DNA of 64,000 bases from assembly GCA_025667525.1 (NCBI GenBank), contig JANFOE010000193.1, positions 186,001-250,000 of the forward strand. The letters are read 5' to 3'. Origin of the DNA: Glebionis coronaria (lineage: Eukaryota; Streptophyta; Magnoliopsida; Asterales; Asteraceae). Below the pieces are notes generated by a model, which did not search any database, was not told the origin of the DNA, and saw only the letters and a list, made by a program, of their open reading frames with translations. Within the stretch, counting starts at the first letter, position 1. Each line of letters starts with the position of its first letter. The position numbers and the translations under genes were made by a program. Below are positions 38,871 to 50,800 of the stretch, one piece after another.

Positions 38871-39543
38871 TTCAATTCGATTATGGTTTAGGTTAAGCTA
38901 ACTTTAATCTCAAGTGTTGCAATTTCAGTCTTGCAAGGGTTTCCTTCAGTGGCCAGCCTACTACGATATTCGAAACAGTATGTCCCTAAATCGGCCATTA
39001 CCTTTTTCAGAAGTTGCTCTATAATTTTAATGATGTGCTTGGAATAGTTCATAGTAAGATGCTACTACTGCACTCACATGCTTATTTATCAAACATGTTC
39101 ATTGATAATCTATACTCGGAATTGAGATCTTCATTTTGGTCACATCTGTTTATTCGAATGGAAGCATACAGATTTTCAGTTCAATTGTTAGTCTTGATCG
39201 ACTTATCACAACATAGGAAGAGCGTCAAGAGTTAGTCGTCGTGGAGGGTGATCACTTGAGCGATCAACTTTGTGGTCTAACAATTTAAATTTTATAAAAA
39301 AATTCCCATTTTTACATCTGGTTTTAAATTTTAGAATATGATAATGTTATTATGGCTCAACTTAATTGGTATGCCATGACGAGTGCTTTCACAATATCAA
39401 TGAGATAACCATCCTCTCGAGAAGAGATGCTTTGTGAGTCGATCATATGAGCAAGCAAGATTAGTAAGTATCATTATCATAGTCAAACCTTTATAAGTTT
39501 TCTGCATTTACTTATCATCGTTCTCAATTTTTTGTACTTAACA

Positions 39544-39609
39544 TCAAACCTTGAAGAAATCACACGTGAAGCTGACATTTTGGTTACTGTGGTAGCACCA
39601 GAAGGAAAC
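39544..39609 (+). pseudogene. Possible FolD (methylene-tetrahydrofolate dehydrogenase) fragment
   Basis: 22 codons read NLEEITREADILVTVVAPEG. Plant FolD proteins have K-N-x-E-E-x-T-R-x-A-D-I-x-I at the NAD-binding domain (from memory). Very short; the following sequence does not continue the match. Likely a captured exon scrap. Confidence 0.35.
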
Positions 39610-42600
39610 CAAAGCTGCTTTCAAATGCATCCTGAGTATAAAACAACGACCAAATACACAGTTATCTCCACATATGTTTAGTGCACCACAGATTTTGGAT
39701 CGTGAACATGAAGTAATCACTTTTGACAGTTCTGAAGGTGGGCATTATTTATTTTTCCCCAAATGCTTTTTAAAACCTTATGATTTGATTTGTTTTAAAA
39801 GTGTTTCCTTTTCCCCTTTTTAGTGGCATCTGTAGGCAACGCGTATCTGCTTAACCTACTCCTAGGCGTCGTAAACAGGTTGGAAGTGGCAACCAATCAG
39901 GTTCACAATTGGCGCAGCAGGGTACTAAACGGAGTGATCACAGATGTGGTGGCTCTCATCAGCCAATTTATAATGCAGGTGCTCACCAGGTATTGAATCA
40001 GTTCGAAGGTTTGTGATATTTTTGTGACTCAATTGTTGTTATTTTTAATCTTTAATAACTTTACGTTTTGCAGTGATGCATTATTTGTTCTCACATCTTG
40101 CACAAATACTCTAACCTATGTCAATAAGACATCCGTCAACAGTCTTACTTACAAGTGAGGCCCACGGCAGTTGCATCTTTTGAAGGTATACCCGCTTTAA
40201 TCTCTCTTTTTAAGTAGGCATGTCCAAATTTGTTTGTTGCCCTTCTCTTATTGTGTACATCTGCTATTTTCCAGGCTTAGCAGCATACGGTTGTCATTCA
40301 AAATACATGAACTCAACACTTTGGTAAACTTATAATTTTTTTCTATAAAAGGGCATGTTTGTTGAACTATTTTAAAGCTATAGAAATCAGGTTAGTTTAT
40401 TATTTATCATACCAGTTTGTCTTTAGTTTATATTTTCAGGTGGCAGACAATGAGCCTGAAGCAACCATCATGCCAATTGCTAAACAAACCGCAATGGAAA
40501 ATAAATAATGTTTATATGGTAATAGCTAAAATTACTAACTTGATGCTTACAAAATGAAAAATGTGACGTGAAGATTAGCCACTGTAGTTTAAATATGTAG
40601 ATTACCTTTCCATCCTCAGTTACAGATGCTCCAAGCATGTACTGTGGATTATCAGGGTTCTCCCGACATAAAATATCCTCTGGCTGATCTATGCCCAGGA
40701 AATGATAGTAGAGCTGATAATCAAGGTTCGTGTTTGTCTCCCTCTTGGGGTCTTATACACGACCACCACCACTAACCATTTTTGACCTAAATCGATCATG
40801 ATGACTAATTTGCAAATTCGATACAACCAAAGAGTGTTGCTCAGGACTTTGATAATCCAAGAGTTCAGGTTTAGTTCTTCTTTTTTGCATACATGTTGGT
40901 CTCTTTAATTATAACCATGTATGGAGATTATTGCTTACCTATTATCAGGTAATTATCAGCTTATTTAACATAAGTAAGCCAATTTTAGAGTTTTGATTAG
41001 CTATAAGCTTGGGCTTATGTTGTTATTTTAAAGTCTATAAGCTTTCATTTCAAGTTACATTGTAAGGTAAAAAATGGTATTGAAGATTTTAATCTGGTGC
41101 GTGTATTGGCAAAGAAATTTAAAGGTGTTATTCGAACATCGCTACTATAGAAAGAGTAATCCATTTGATTCTCTAATTGCCCGAAAATCTGAAGTTTTTG
41201 TCCATCTAATTAAGTGGTTAATGACTTGGCTACTTTCGGTCAATTTTATCAGGTATGTTAGGGCTATTTGACATGCAAGATAAATTATCTGGTATAATAT
41301 AGTTCATTGGGATTGCAAAAGCTCTTCTTAAAGAAAATCTGTAAGTTTTCTCTTATGGAAAACTGTTCCGACCCTCACAAGAATGTAGCACACCAAGAAG
41401 GCTTTCACTGAACTTTTGAGTTAACTGTTATTAAGAAGACACTATATTACAAAATGAACCGACTAAGTTGGAGGAGCTGTTGGAGAGTTGATTGTGTGGC
41501 GCAGCAGCGTATTGATTATTTTCTTACTATAGAGAATGACATACTATAGAGTATAGTCAATATATGTTAGTCAGATGGGGGACCATTCAATTTTTCTAAA
41601 ACTGAAATATAATCTTAATGTGATATTGCTGAAACTTTTTACTTTAAATACATATAACCAACATTTAATTTCCTCAGGTTGCGTAATACAGGGGCAATGC
41701 CTGTTGCATCGGCTGATTCTAAGGTATGACTCCCAACTTTTATTTATTCCAATTGACGATAATATATTATTATGCCAAATAATAGGCGTTCCTTAAGGTT
41801 TTCATCTATGGTTTCCGCTTTCATACCCCACATTTTCACCACAAACTAACTAATCCTTTATCTAAATGAGATATTTTCATGGTCTAATTAATATATTGCT
41901 TTTAGGCAACACAAATCAGCTAGCGGGAAATACATTATTTTTAGCTAGACGGTACCCTGGCTGCCTAGCTGGTACCAGCCGTGCCATAACTTGGTAAAGG
42001 AACAATGGCGCGTGAAGGGTACCAGACTTGGCGCTAATGGGTGTGGCGTCATCAACAATAGTTCACGTCGTGGGCTTTATTATTTTTTCATTTTTATTTT
42101 TTAATTGTTTTTAAGTATGTTATGTGTAGATCATGGGAGTCCCAATGGAGTGTCAAAGCCTGATATATGCAGAAAGAATATCAAGTGCATTTCAACTCCT
42201 GGAATATATAGCACCTAAATGGAGACTAGCCACAGTTGCCAGCTCAATCTTATAGTAGACGTGAATTTTCCTAGGAACATGATTATGAAAACTTGAAATA
42301 AATAAAATTGAAATACAACGTTACAATATCAGAATATCTATTTCAGGGAGATTAAAAGGGGTAAATGGGTCAAAATTCTTGAAGAACAATAGTGAGTCCC
42401 ACAATTCCCATGAACAATCAGTTGAATCTGAAGAGGAGAAATATGTTCTTGAAGTTTGCAAGATGAAGATCTAAGAAAGGATGACATAAACCACTTATAG
42501 TTCTGTTGTTGCTTTAATGACTTAAACATATAAACCTTAGGTTCTTGGAGGGATCAAGGAGGAAGAAATTAATGTTACCAAAGAGCATGGATGTCCACCC

Positions 42601-42660
42601 AATGACATACCTGAAAAAGGAAGTACACATAAGGTATTTCTATCGCTTTGTTTACTTAAT

Positions 42661-42754
42661 GCCATTTTCAGTCATGGTCAGTTGTATGTTGCAATGTCCA
42701 GCGATGTCACCACAGGGCCTTAAAAAGCTAAAGGAGCGGATGTGTTTGGTTAAA
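42661..42754 (+). pseudogene. Remnant of Helitron Pif1-like helicase, motif VI
   Basis: From 42661 the codons read AIFSHGQLYVAMSSDVTTG and, after a one-base frame change, GLKKLKE. Plant Helitron RepHel proteins end with the FSHGQLYVA(M/L)SRV...GLK-(I/V)L motif (family knowledge). It is on the same strand as Helitron B. The Arg of SRV is lost and the frame is broken. Upstream helicase motifs were not recognisable. It indicates descent from an autonomous Helitron. Confidence 0.6.
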
Positions 42755-43153
42755 TAGAACTTTCATATTATGCAGGTGTCAAAGAATAAATTGAGAAGCG
42801 CTTTATTATATATATACAAAGGTTAGTTTAACTCAATTTGAAAGTTCATTCATGCCTTCTCATATATGTATTTTTAGTGGTTGTATGGATGACCATAATT
42901 TAGAAGAGTTTCAACCCATTTGACCTATTTTACTAAGATATAATACGACCCAATTCGTCCCATTCATAAGTAAATAGGTAGAAATTGTCATATTTGTTAC
43001 TGAATAACTATACCAATTGCCATTTTTATAGTGTAAGCAGCTCATTGTCAGTTTTGGATATGTGATCCTAGGTGGTAATGAAGCATCCAAGACTGTAGTT
43101 ATAACGGCAGTGCGTTTAAAACCAAGGTGACATTACTTTTTGATTTTAAATTA

Positions 43154-43300
43154 CCCCCTCCATCAGAAATAGTCACCATGAAGAAGGCTTCACGATTTTT
43201 AATTTCTATGACTACTCTCTTCTACCTCTACTTTGGTGAATCTAGCTATGCAGCATTTGGGAATTCTTCTGGTCTAATTTATATGTTTTCCTACACTTAG
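43154..43300 (+). pseudogene. Captured amino-acid permease (AAP) exon
   Basis: Codons read PPPSEIVTMKKASRFLISMT, then TLFYLYFG and YAAFGNSSG, then a stop. Plant amino-acid permeases have PPE-x-x-T-MKKAS, a hydrophobic helix, and C-x-GYAAFG at this place (from memory). Key Cys/Gly residues before YAAFG are changed and the reading ends soon after. A single decayed exon inside Helitron B, on its sense strand. Confidence 0.6.
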
Positions 43301-43899
43301 TTGATGAATATCATTTATGCGCTGTACTCAATTGACTATTATCTTGAAGCATATTCTTGCAATATGAAATTGTAGAGCTAAAAAAATTTGACCCTTTGAT
43401 TTACATCAATGGGTCGATTTGCGTTTTAGTTTATCTCAAATAATTCAACATAAGAAATGGAAGTCCAATAGGAAATTTGTGTTGGCTGTAGCTGCTGATG
43501 TAAGCCAAAGCCAAACTTCTAGCTCACTCCTATTCACGTTTGAAGTTTCAGGTTTTTTTTTTTTTTTGATACAATTCAACGTTTACAATAAAATGGTGGG
43601 CAAACAGGCAACAAGCTGCGCCGCGATCCCTTTTTGGATGGCAAAACCAATCCTATTCAAATTTTAGATTATTATTCTAAACAATGAGTACCAGTTTGAC
43701 CCATTATCAAAACTGCGCTTCATGCCACAACATAACTGTTTGAAGTCGGGTCTTTTTATATATACTAAACGTGAACCATATAAGAATGAAGGCTATATAC
43801 AGGCCCCTAGGTTCTACACCTCCAAAGCACAAAGAAAAAATCCAAACGTTTAATAAATGTATCAGCCCTTTGCATGTCCTTTGCATGTCATGTTGTCTA

Positions 43900-44304
43900 C
43901 AGTGTTCTGAAACGCTGGTCAACCCGGTCGGGTCAACCGGTTGACCCGGTTCCAGCCGAAAAACGGGTCATATTTACCCGGGTTTCACATTTCGAAACCC
44001 GGATTGACCAGCCGGGTTCGGGGTGACCCGGGTCAACCCGGTTCCCGAGACCAGGGCGGGTATCGATTTTTTTGGGTTTTTTATAAAAAAATATGTAAAT
44101 TTTACGTATCTGCGACAAAAATTTATTTTTACTTATTATATTGGTTGGTAAACAATTTATATCTTTAATATAAGGGAATTTTTATTGTTTTTATATATAA
44201 TTTTTATTAATTATAAAAAATAAATTTTTTTGTAAAGAAAACCGGGTTGACCCGGACCCGGTGACTCGACCGGGTCGATTTGGAACCCGGGTTTCAAAAC
44301 ATTG
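43900..44304. mobile_element. hAT-type MITE rich in GGGTCAACCCGG
   Basis: Perfect 8-bp TSD gttgtcta (43892-43899, 44305-44312). Termini CAGTGTTCTGAAACGC and, inverted, CAATGTTTTGAAACCC. The interior contains many CCCGGGT/GGTTGACCCGG palindromic words at both ends and an AT-rich middle. No coding capacity. Confidence 0.85.
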
Positions 44305-44939
44305 GTTGTCTATCATCACATAATTACATAGCATTTTCTTCAAAGCTTCAGCCAATACTTCTCCCTGATATCTGTAAATTTAATACAAAAGTTAACAGCC
44401 ATACTTAATAGCTGAAATCACATTAAATAAAAGAATGACAATTTCGACTCAGTTACATGTAAAGGGGTTGATTCAATTTTAGAGGTGAAATGGGCAAACA
44501 CTTTACTAATGCATAAAATGCACTGAGCCTCACAGATCGTTCAATTCTAAAATATATAGATATGTAAAGAAGCTATGTTCCCATTCCTATTTGATTTAAA
44601 CAAAGTATATGCAAAGAAAAAACAAAATTGCATTATTGTTCATTCTTATCCGGTAGTCAATCAGAAAGACGAGACGTTAGTCGACTACTCATAACTTTAT
44701 TCACTCCCTATTCTCACATAGCAACTAAATGCCAACTTATATATAGTAAATCAAAAGATTCAAAACTTCGATTATTTTTTTGCCCTAAGAAAATCGGTTT
44801 CCTAACGCAAGACTAAGGCTAAAGTTAGGGTCATATAATGCAATAAGTGCTTTTTATAATACTATATTGTGTTACTCGAGCATAAATAACAGCGAAATTA
44901 ATTAAATAAAACTAATAATATGTTAATTGACTGGGTAAT

Positions 44940-45180
44940 CGAACACGTGGCTTGAAAATTTCTTAGCGAAAGTTAGTTAAAGATATGTTAATTGACCCGG
45001 TGGTCGAACTGGTAACCTGGTGATCGAACCGGTAACCTGGTGACTCGCCGGATTGAACCGGTAATCGAAATTGTTTCTGATGACTTGACCAGGTTGACCC
45101 AGCTGTCGAACACGTAACCTGGTTACTCAACTCGATTGACACGATCGTCAAACACGTGACCCAGTAACTTAATCGGATGA
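44940..45180. repeat. Irregular repeats of GGTAACCTGGTGA / TCGAACCGGTAA words
   Basis: Several loosely repeated 20-25 bp units (GAACCGGTAACCTGGTGA and relatives), resembling the GC-rich ends of the hAT MITE at 43900 and perhaps a decayed relative of it. Confidence 0.45.
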
Positions 45181-46649
45181 ATCTGATTGTTCAAAAATTA
45201 TAAAAAATAGAAGTTTTATTTATTATTCTTATATTTTTTTTCTTTCAAAAATTATGTTTAAATAATTTATACATATGAAACAATTATTTTGAGTTGAAAT
45301 GCGATTTTTAAAAATTGTCTTAAAATATGACCAGAGTTTCTAAATATGCCTTTTGACAATTAAATTTTTCATGTCACAGCTAAAATTTCGTGCAAACCCT
45401 GTGAAATTTTCAAATAGGTTTTCAAATACACAATGGGTCAAAGTTTTCAAATCAATCGATAGGTTAAACTTTGTATTATTTCATGTGTCACTTATAGCAG
45501 TTTAACCATTTCAATTTTTTTAACCAAAATTTCTCAATTCTATTCAAACATGGCACAACCAGTAGGTTGGCCCCATATTAATCAGATGAAAAGAATCTCC
45601 CGATTCGTAAAACATGAGTATATATACTATTTTACGTGCATGCTACTGATATAACCCAAATGCATAACCTAAAAAGGGATCAATTGTTGGTGGTAAAATT
45701 TCATGGTTAATAATATACTCTTATGTATTATCATTCTAATCAACTTTTTTGTTCAAAATGTTTTGCTTATTTGTATTTTATACCATTGACACAATTATTT
45801 CGCAAAAACGTGTGTGTAAGAAACACTCGATTATAAAGACCAACCGAATACTTGGATCATCGTGAAATGTAAAGTATATAATAATAAAATATTAACTTTT
45901 ATTCGACTATTATACATTTAAATTTTTTATGCATGCGACATTTTGAGCGAATCATGCAACTATACAACAACAATCTTCAAGATATACTTATATAAGTTGC
46001 TTTTTTACGTTCTCTTATGTATCCATTTTTCTTAAAACTTCTATCTTTTTTATTACTTAGTGAACAAGCTTTTTGATGTTTTGTTGTGTATAATTTTTTA
46101 GGGCTTATACAATTATATACACTTACTTCAAAAACCATGTTTTAAAAAAAATAAAAGCACATATTTACCTATATAAAAATGTAAATGATAATCATAAGTC
46201 ATACTGATAGGTGTGTAAACACCCATCCTTTTACCACTTAATTCGGGCTAAAACGAGACCAAAACACGTATTTAATATCATTTGTTTGGAATTATGCGTG
46301 GTTTTTGTGTTTATTGTGTTTTCAGAGCCAACCGGATAAATATTGAAGAAAACATGGGATTGCACGGGTTTTACTGAAGAAAAAGACTCAAGATAAAGTC
46401 TATTGTCCAAGAGATGCAAAAGATTTGAAGTCACTGGGCCTATTCGAAGATTTATCGAAGAAAAGGACCAAAGATGGAAGATTTATGTAAGTCGAAGAAA
46501 CTCAAGTCTATTAAATGAAGAAATTAAAAGACGAGTTGAATTTAATCGACGACAAATCCCGAATCAGAATCGAAAACGGAAACTTTTCTGAAAAGACGAA
46601 AAGACACAAAGAACGGGGGAAAACCCACTCACCAACCAAAGGAAACATC

Positions 46650-46657
46650 TATAAATA
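46650..46657 (+). promoter_or_regulatory. Athila-like LTR TATA box
   Basis: TATAAATA, followed 30-90 bp later by a CT-rich stretch; identical copy at 55953-55960. Confidence 0.6.
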
Positions 46658-47089
46658 GGCCATTCCATACACATTTTGAGTTAGCTAGTTTTTCTTTCTT
46701 CCTCCCCACTCCTTCTCCTGGTTCGTGTAACACCACCACCACTAGGGTGAGTGGTGATTTTTATCTTTAGTTCTTTAATCTTGTAATTTTAATCTTTGTT
46801 TCATCTTGTCAAAACATCAATCATTCAATACTAAGTTCTTGTTTAATCTTTCATTTCATCTTGTTCATCATCATCTTTATCTTCAAGTTTTTAAGTTTTC
46901 ATTTTCTTGATTTGATCTTCAAAAGTTGTTGGGTTTTGTGTTTTTGTTGATGGGATTTGTAGTTTATGGTTAGTAGATGCTTTGTGATTAGTTTATTTAA
47001 GTTTTTGGTGAAAAACTTGGTGATTTTTGGATCAAAATTGGTTTCCTTGTTCTTCGGGTAAACGACTGTTTTTATGTTCCCAGGTTCCG

Positions 47090-47502
47090 GATGAACTTTT
47101 CCTTCATTCGGAACTTTTTCCTTCATTCTGAACTTTTTCCTTCATTCGGAACTTTTTCCTTCATTCTGAACTTTTTCCTTCATTCGGAACTTTTTCCTTC
47201 ATTCGGAACTTTTTCCTTCATTCGGAACTTTTTCCTTCATTCGGAACTTTTTCCTTCATTCGGAACTTTTCCTTCATTCGGAACTTTTCCTTCATTCGGA
47301 ACTTTTTCCTTCATTCGGAACTTTTTCCTTCATTCGGAACTTTTCCTTCATTCGGAACTTTTCCTTCATTCGGAACTTTTCCTTCATTCGGAACTTTTTC
47401 CTTCATTCGGAACTTTTTCCTTCATTCCGAACTTTTTTCTTCATTCCGAACTTTTTTTTTCCTTCATTCCGAACTTTTTTTTCCTTCATTCAGAACTTTT
47501 TT
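47090..47502. repeat. 18/19-bp tandem repeat in Athila-like 5' LTR
   Basis: About 21 copies of TTCATTCGGAACTTTTTCC or its 18-bp form, with T-run variants at the right end. A 139-codon frame (NFFLHSELFPSFGTF words) runs through it by chance of unit length. Confidence 0.93.
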
Positions 47503-47677
47503 TTTATTAGTTATTTTTGGCTTATTTTCTCTATTTCATGCATTTGATCTTTTTTTTAAGTAGCATAGAAAATCACAACCCTTTTTGTACCAAGAACAAC
47601 TATTCCACTTTGAGCCGTAATCAATTCGAGAGGATACCGAGATTTAATCTGAACCCATACAAAATCATTGTATCAAA

Positions 47678-47692
47678 TGGCGCCGCTGCCGG
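47678..47692 (+). other. Athila-like primer binding site (Asp tRNA type)
   Basis: TGGCGCCGCTGCCGG, 2 nt after the 5' LTR; Athila elements use TGGCGCCGTTGCC (family knowledge). Confidence 0.85.
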
Positions 47693-47890
47693 CTCTTCTC
47701 GTTAAGATCAAAAGTTTTTTGTGAGAAATTGGATTTTGGGATCCGTTCCCCGTGAACGTTACTTTTTCAAGAAAATTTTCAAAAAAACAACTAAAAAATA
47801 TAAAATTTTCAAAAATCCTAAAAAGTAAAAAACAATAAAAACCAAAAATATTCTTGCTTTGTTTTTCTTTGTTCGTTCTTTTGCAGGTGT

Positions 47891-50800
47891 ATGCGCACTC
47901 GATCCACGTCTTATCAAGAGCCCGAGCCTCTCGATAACTTAGACATGGCTGGTGTACAAAACAACAATAACATACCACCTCCGAACAACAATAATAACAA
48001 CAACAACCCGCCTTTCAACAACATGAATAACAACAACAATGAGCACCTTCCGGATAATCGCCCAATGATTGAATTGCTGCAAGCTCATGTTGATGGCAAC
48101 ACGGATCCAATTGTCATCCCTCCAATTGCCGCCAACAATTTCGAGCTCAAGTCAGGCTTTATCCAGATGGTCTCAACTCAACCGTTCTTAGGACGCACCA
48201 TTGATGACCCACACGACCATATCAAGAGGTTTTTACAACTCACCAACACGGTCAAGTTCAATGGAGTTTCACAAGAAGTGATAAGGTTACAACTTTTTCC
48301 CTTTTCTTTAGAGGGACAAGCCCGGCATTGGCTTGCTAAAGAACCGCCACAGAGTATTCTCTCGTGGACGGATTTGGAAACAAAGTTTATCAACTACTTT
48401 TTTCCACCCTCTCGTACTACCGCTTTGCGGAATGAGATTATAAACTTTGAACAAAAGTACGATGAGTCATTCAGTGAATCTTGGGATCGTTTTAAAGATC
48501 TTTTAAGAAAATGCCCACAACATGGTGTTACCAAAGTACATCAAATAAATACTTTTTACAATGGTTTAAGCATGAGTGACCAAGATTCACTGAATAGTGC
48601 CTCAGGGGGTAATTTATTGGCTAAGACTTCCAATGCTGCTTGGGATATCATTGAGAACAAGTCTCGTGTGCAAACCAAGAGCGTTAGGACCAATGTTGCT
48701 AGTGCTAGCACTAATGACAGCGACAAGCGATTAGACAAACTCACTACGCTTCTTGAATCGCTTGTCACCCACACCGTCAACAACAACAACAGCAACAACG
48801 CCAAAAACGCACAAGTGAACGCTGTCAGCCAACCTTGTGAGATATGCGGTGGTCCCCATTCTTACACAACTTGTACCGCCACCCAAGATTACCCTGCTGA
48901 GAATGTGAATGCGGCATATGGCACCTACCAACAACCTGCTTATCAAGCTAGACCTCAAGGTGACCGTAACTTGCTTAGCTACCGCAGCAACAACTATCTT
49001 TCACCACCTGGCTTTCCTCCTACCAACCCAAACCAACAACAAAACCTTAACCGCCCTCCTCCACAACAACAACAACCTCGACAACCATACATCCCACCTC
49101 ACAAGCAACAACAACCACCTCAACGTAACAATCAAGTATACCAACAACCTGCTTACCAACCACCTGCATACAATGCTCCTTCCAACCAAACCAACACTGC
49201 ACTACACCAAGAGGTCGCCACCTATATGAGGACCAATGATGTGATAGTGGGAAATCTCCAAGAGGAAGTGCGCAACTTGAAGGCAGATCTGGTCAAGCAA
49301 GGAAATGATTTGAGAGCCGATATGAGAACTACGTTGGATAGCCAAACCAATGATCTGAGGAACATGATGGCTAGTTTCTTCCAAAGTAGTCCACCCTCTT
49401 CTTCGGGTACTCTTCCGAGTAACACCGTTGCGAACCCAAGAGGGGAGATGAAAGCAATCACTACTCGAAGTGGTAAAGGTACCAAGGAACCCGAGCTTCC
49501 TATACCTCCACCGGTGGTTGTGACTAAGGAGAACGAGTCGCCTGCTCTTATTCCTCCTCCTTCTCCTCCCCAAATTTCTCCACCTCTTCTTTCTACCCCT
49601 CCCCCACCCGTGGTTGTGAGTGATCCTATACTCCCAAAGCCTTCCTCTTCTTCCAATATACCTTATCCTTCTAGGTTGAGGAAAGAGAAGCAAAAGAGCA
49701 AGGATGATATTCAGGTTTCTAACTTTCTTAAAATGTTTAAACAACTGAATTTCAATATCTCCTTCGCTGAGGCTCTCGCTCACATGCCCAAATACGCCAA
49801 AATGTTTAAAGACCTTCTGAGCGACAAGGAAAAGCTCCTCGACATTGCTAACACCCAACTTAATGAGAACTGCTCCGCAGTTCTCTTAAGGAAATTACCA
49901 ACCAAGCTTGGTGATCCGGGTCGTTTTCTTATCCCTTGCAATTTCCCGGGAGTAGAGAATTGCATGGCCCTAGCCGATCTAGGTGCCAGTATAAATCTCA
50001 TGCCTCTAAGTGTTTGGAAGCAATTATCTCTCCCAGAGCTAGTCCCCACTAAAATGACTTTGGAATTGGCCAACCGTACGGTTGCTTATCCAGTGGGGAT
50101 AGCCGAAGATGTTATTGTAGGAGTCGACAAATTCACCTTCCCTGCTGATTTTGTTGTCGTCGACTACGAAATGGACCCTCGTGTACCACTTATTGTTGGT
50201 CGTCCATTCTTGAGGACCGGTCGCACTCTCATTGATGTTGAAGCCGGAGAGCTTATCATGAGAGTGGGTGACGACAAAGTAGTCTTCAACATGGGAAAGT
50301 TGTCTAAACAGCCTTATTCATATGAGAGCGTTAATTGTATTGACGTTCTTGATGAGGCTTGTGAAGAACACTTTAATGATGCTTGCAAAAGTATTCCTAC
50401 CTCTCTTCCCACTGTTGAGACCGTGTCCTCAATTGATTCATCGTTGTCTCTATTTGGAGATAGTGATTTATTCTGGAACAATCTTGAAGCTACCATGGGA
50501 GATGCGAATTTAGCTACTAATGATTCTCCCACCGAGGGGGATGAAGACATGAGTTTCTTTGACAATCTTCTCACTGAAGACAATCCTTCGCCTCCATCTC
50601 CCACGGTCATTGCTATCGATACTCCGACTTTGAAAACGCCTCCCGTCGAAAATCCTCCGGATTTGGAACTTAAGGAGTTGCCGCCACATCTCGAGTATGT
50701 GTTCCTGGACGACAACAAGAAATCGCCCGTCATTATTGCGAAGGATTTGAAAGATGAAGAGAAGGCTCGCCTCGTTGCTGTGTTGAAGGATCATAAGAAG

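Larger units (their letters stand above)
46205..47675 (+). repeat. Athila-like 5' LTR
   Basis: TATA box TATAAATA at 46650-46657. An 18/19-bp tandem array lies at 47090-47502. Confidence 0.93.

Noticed and set aside
47091..47510. 139-codon frame with FLHSELFPSFGTF words (and 169 codons at 56394)
   Set aside because: Product of the 18/19-bp LTR repeat; length varies with unit number between identical LTRs.
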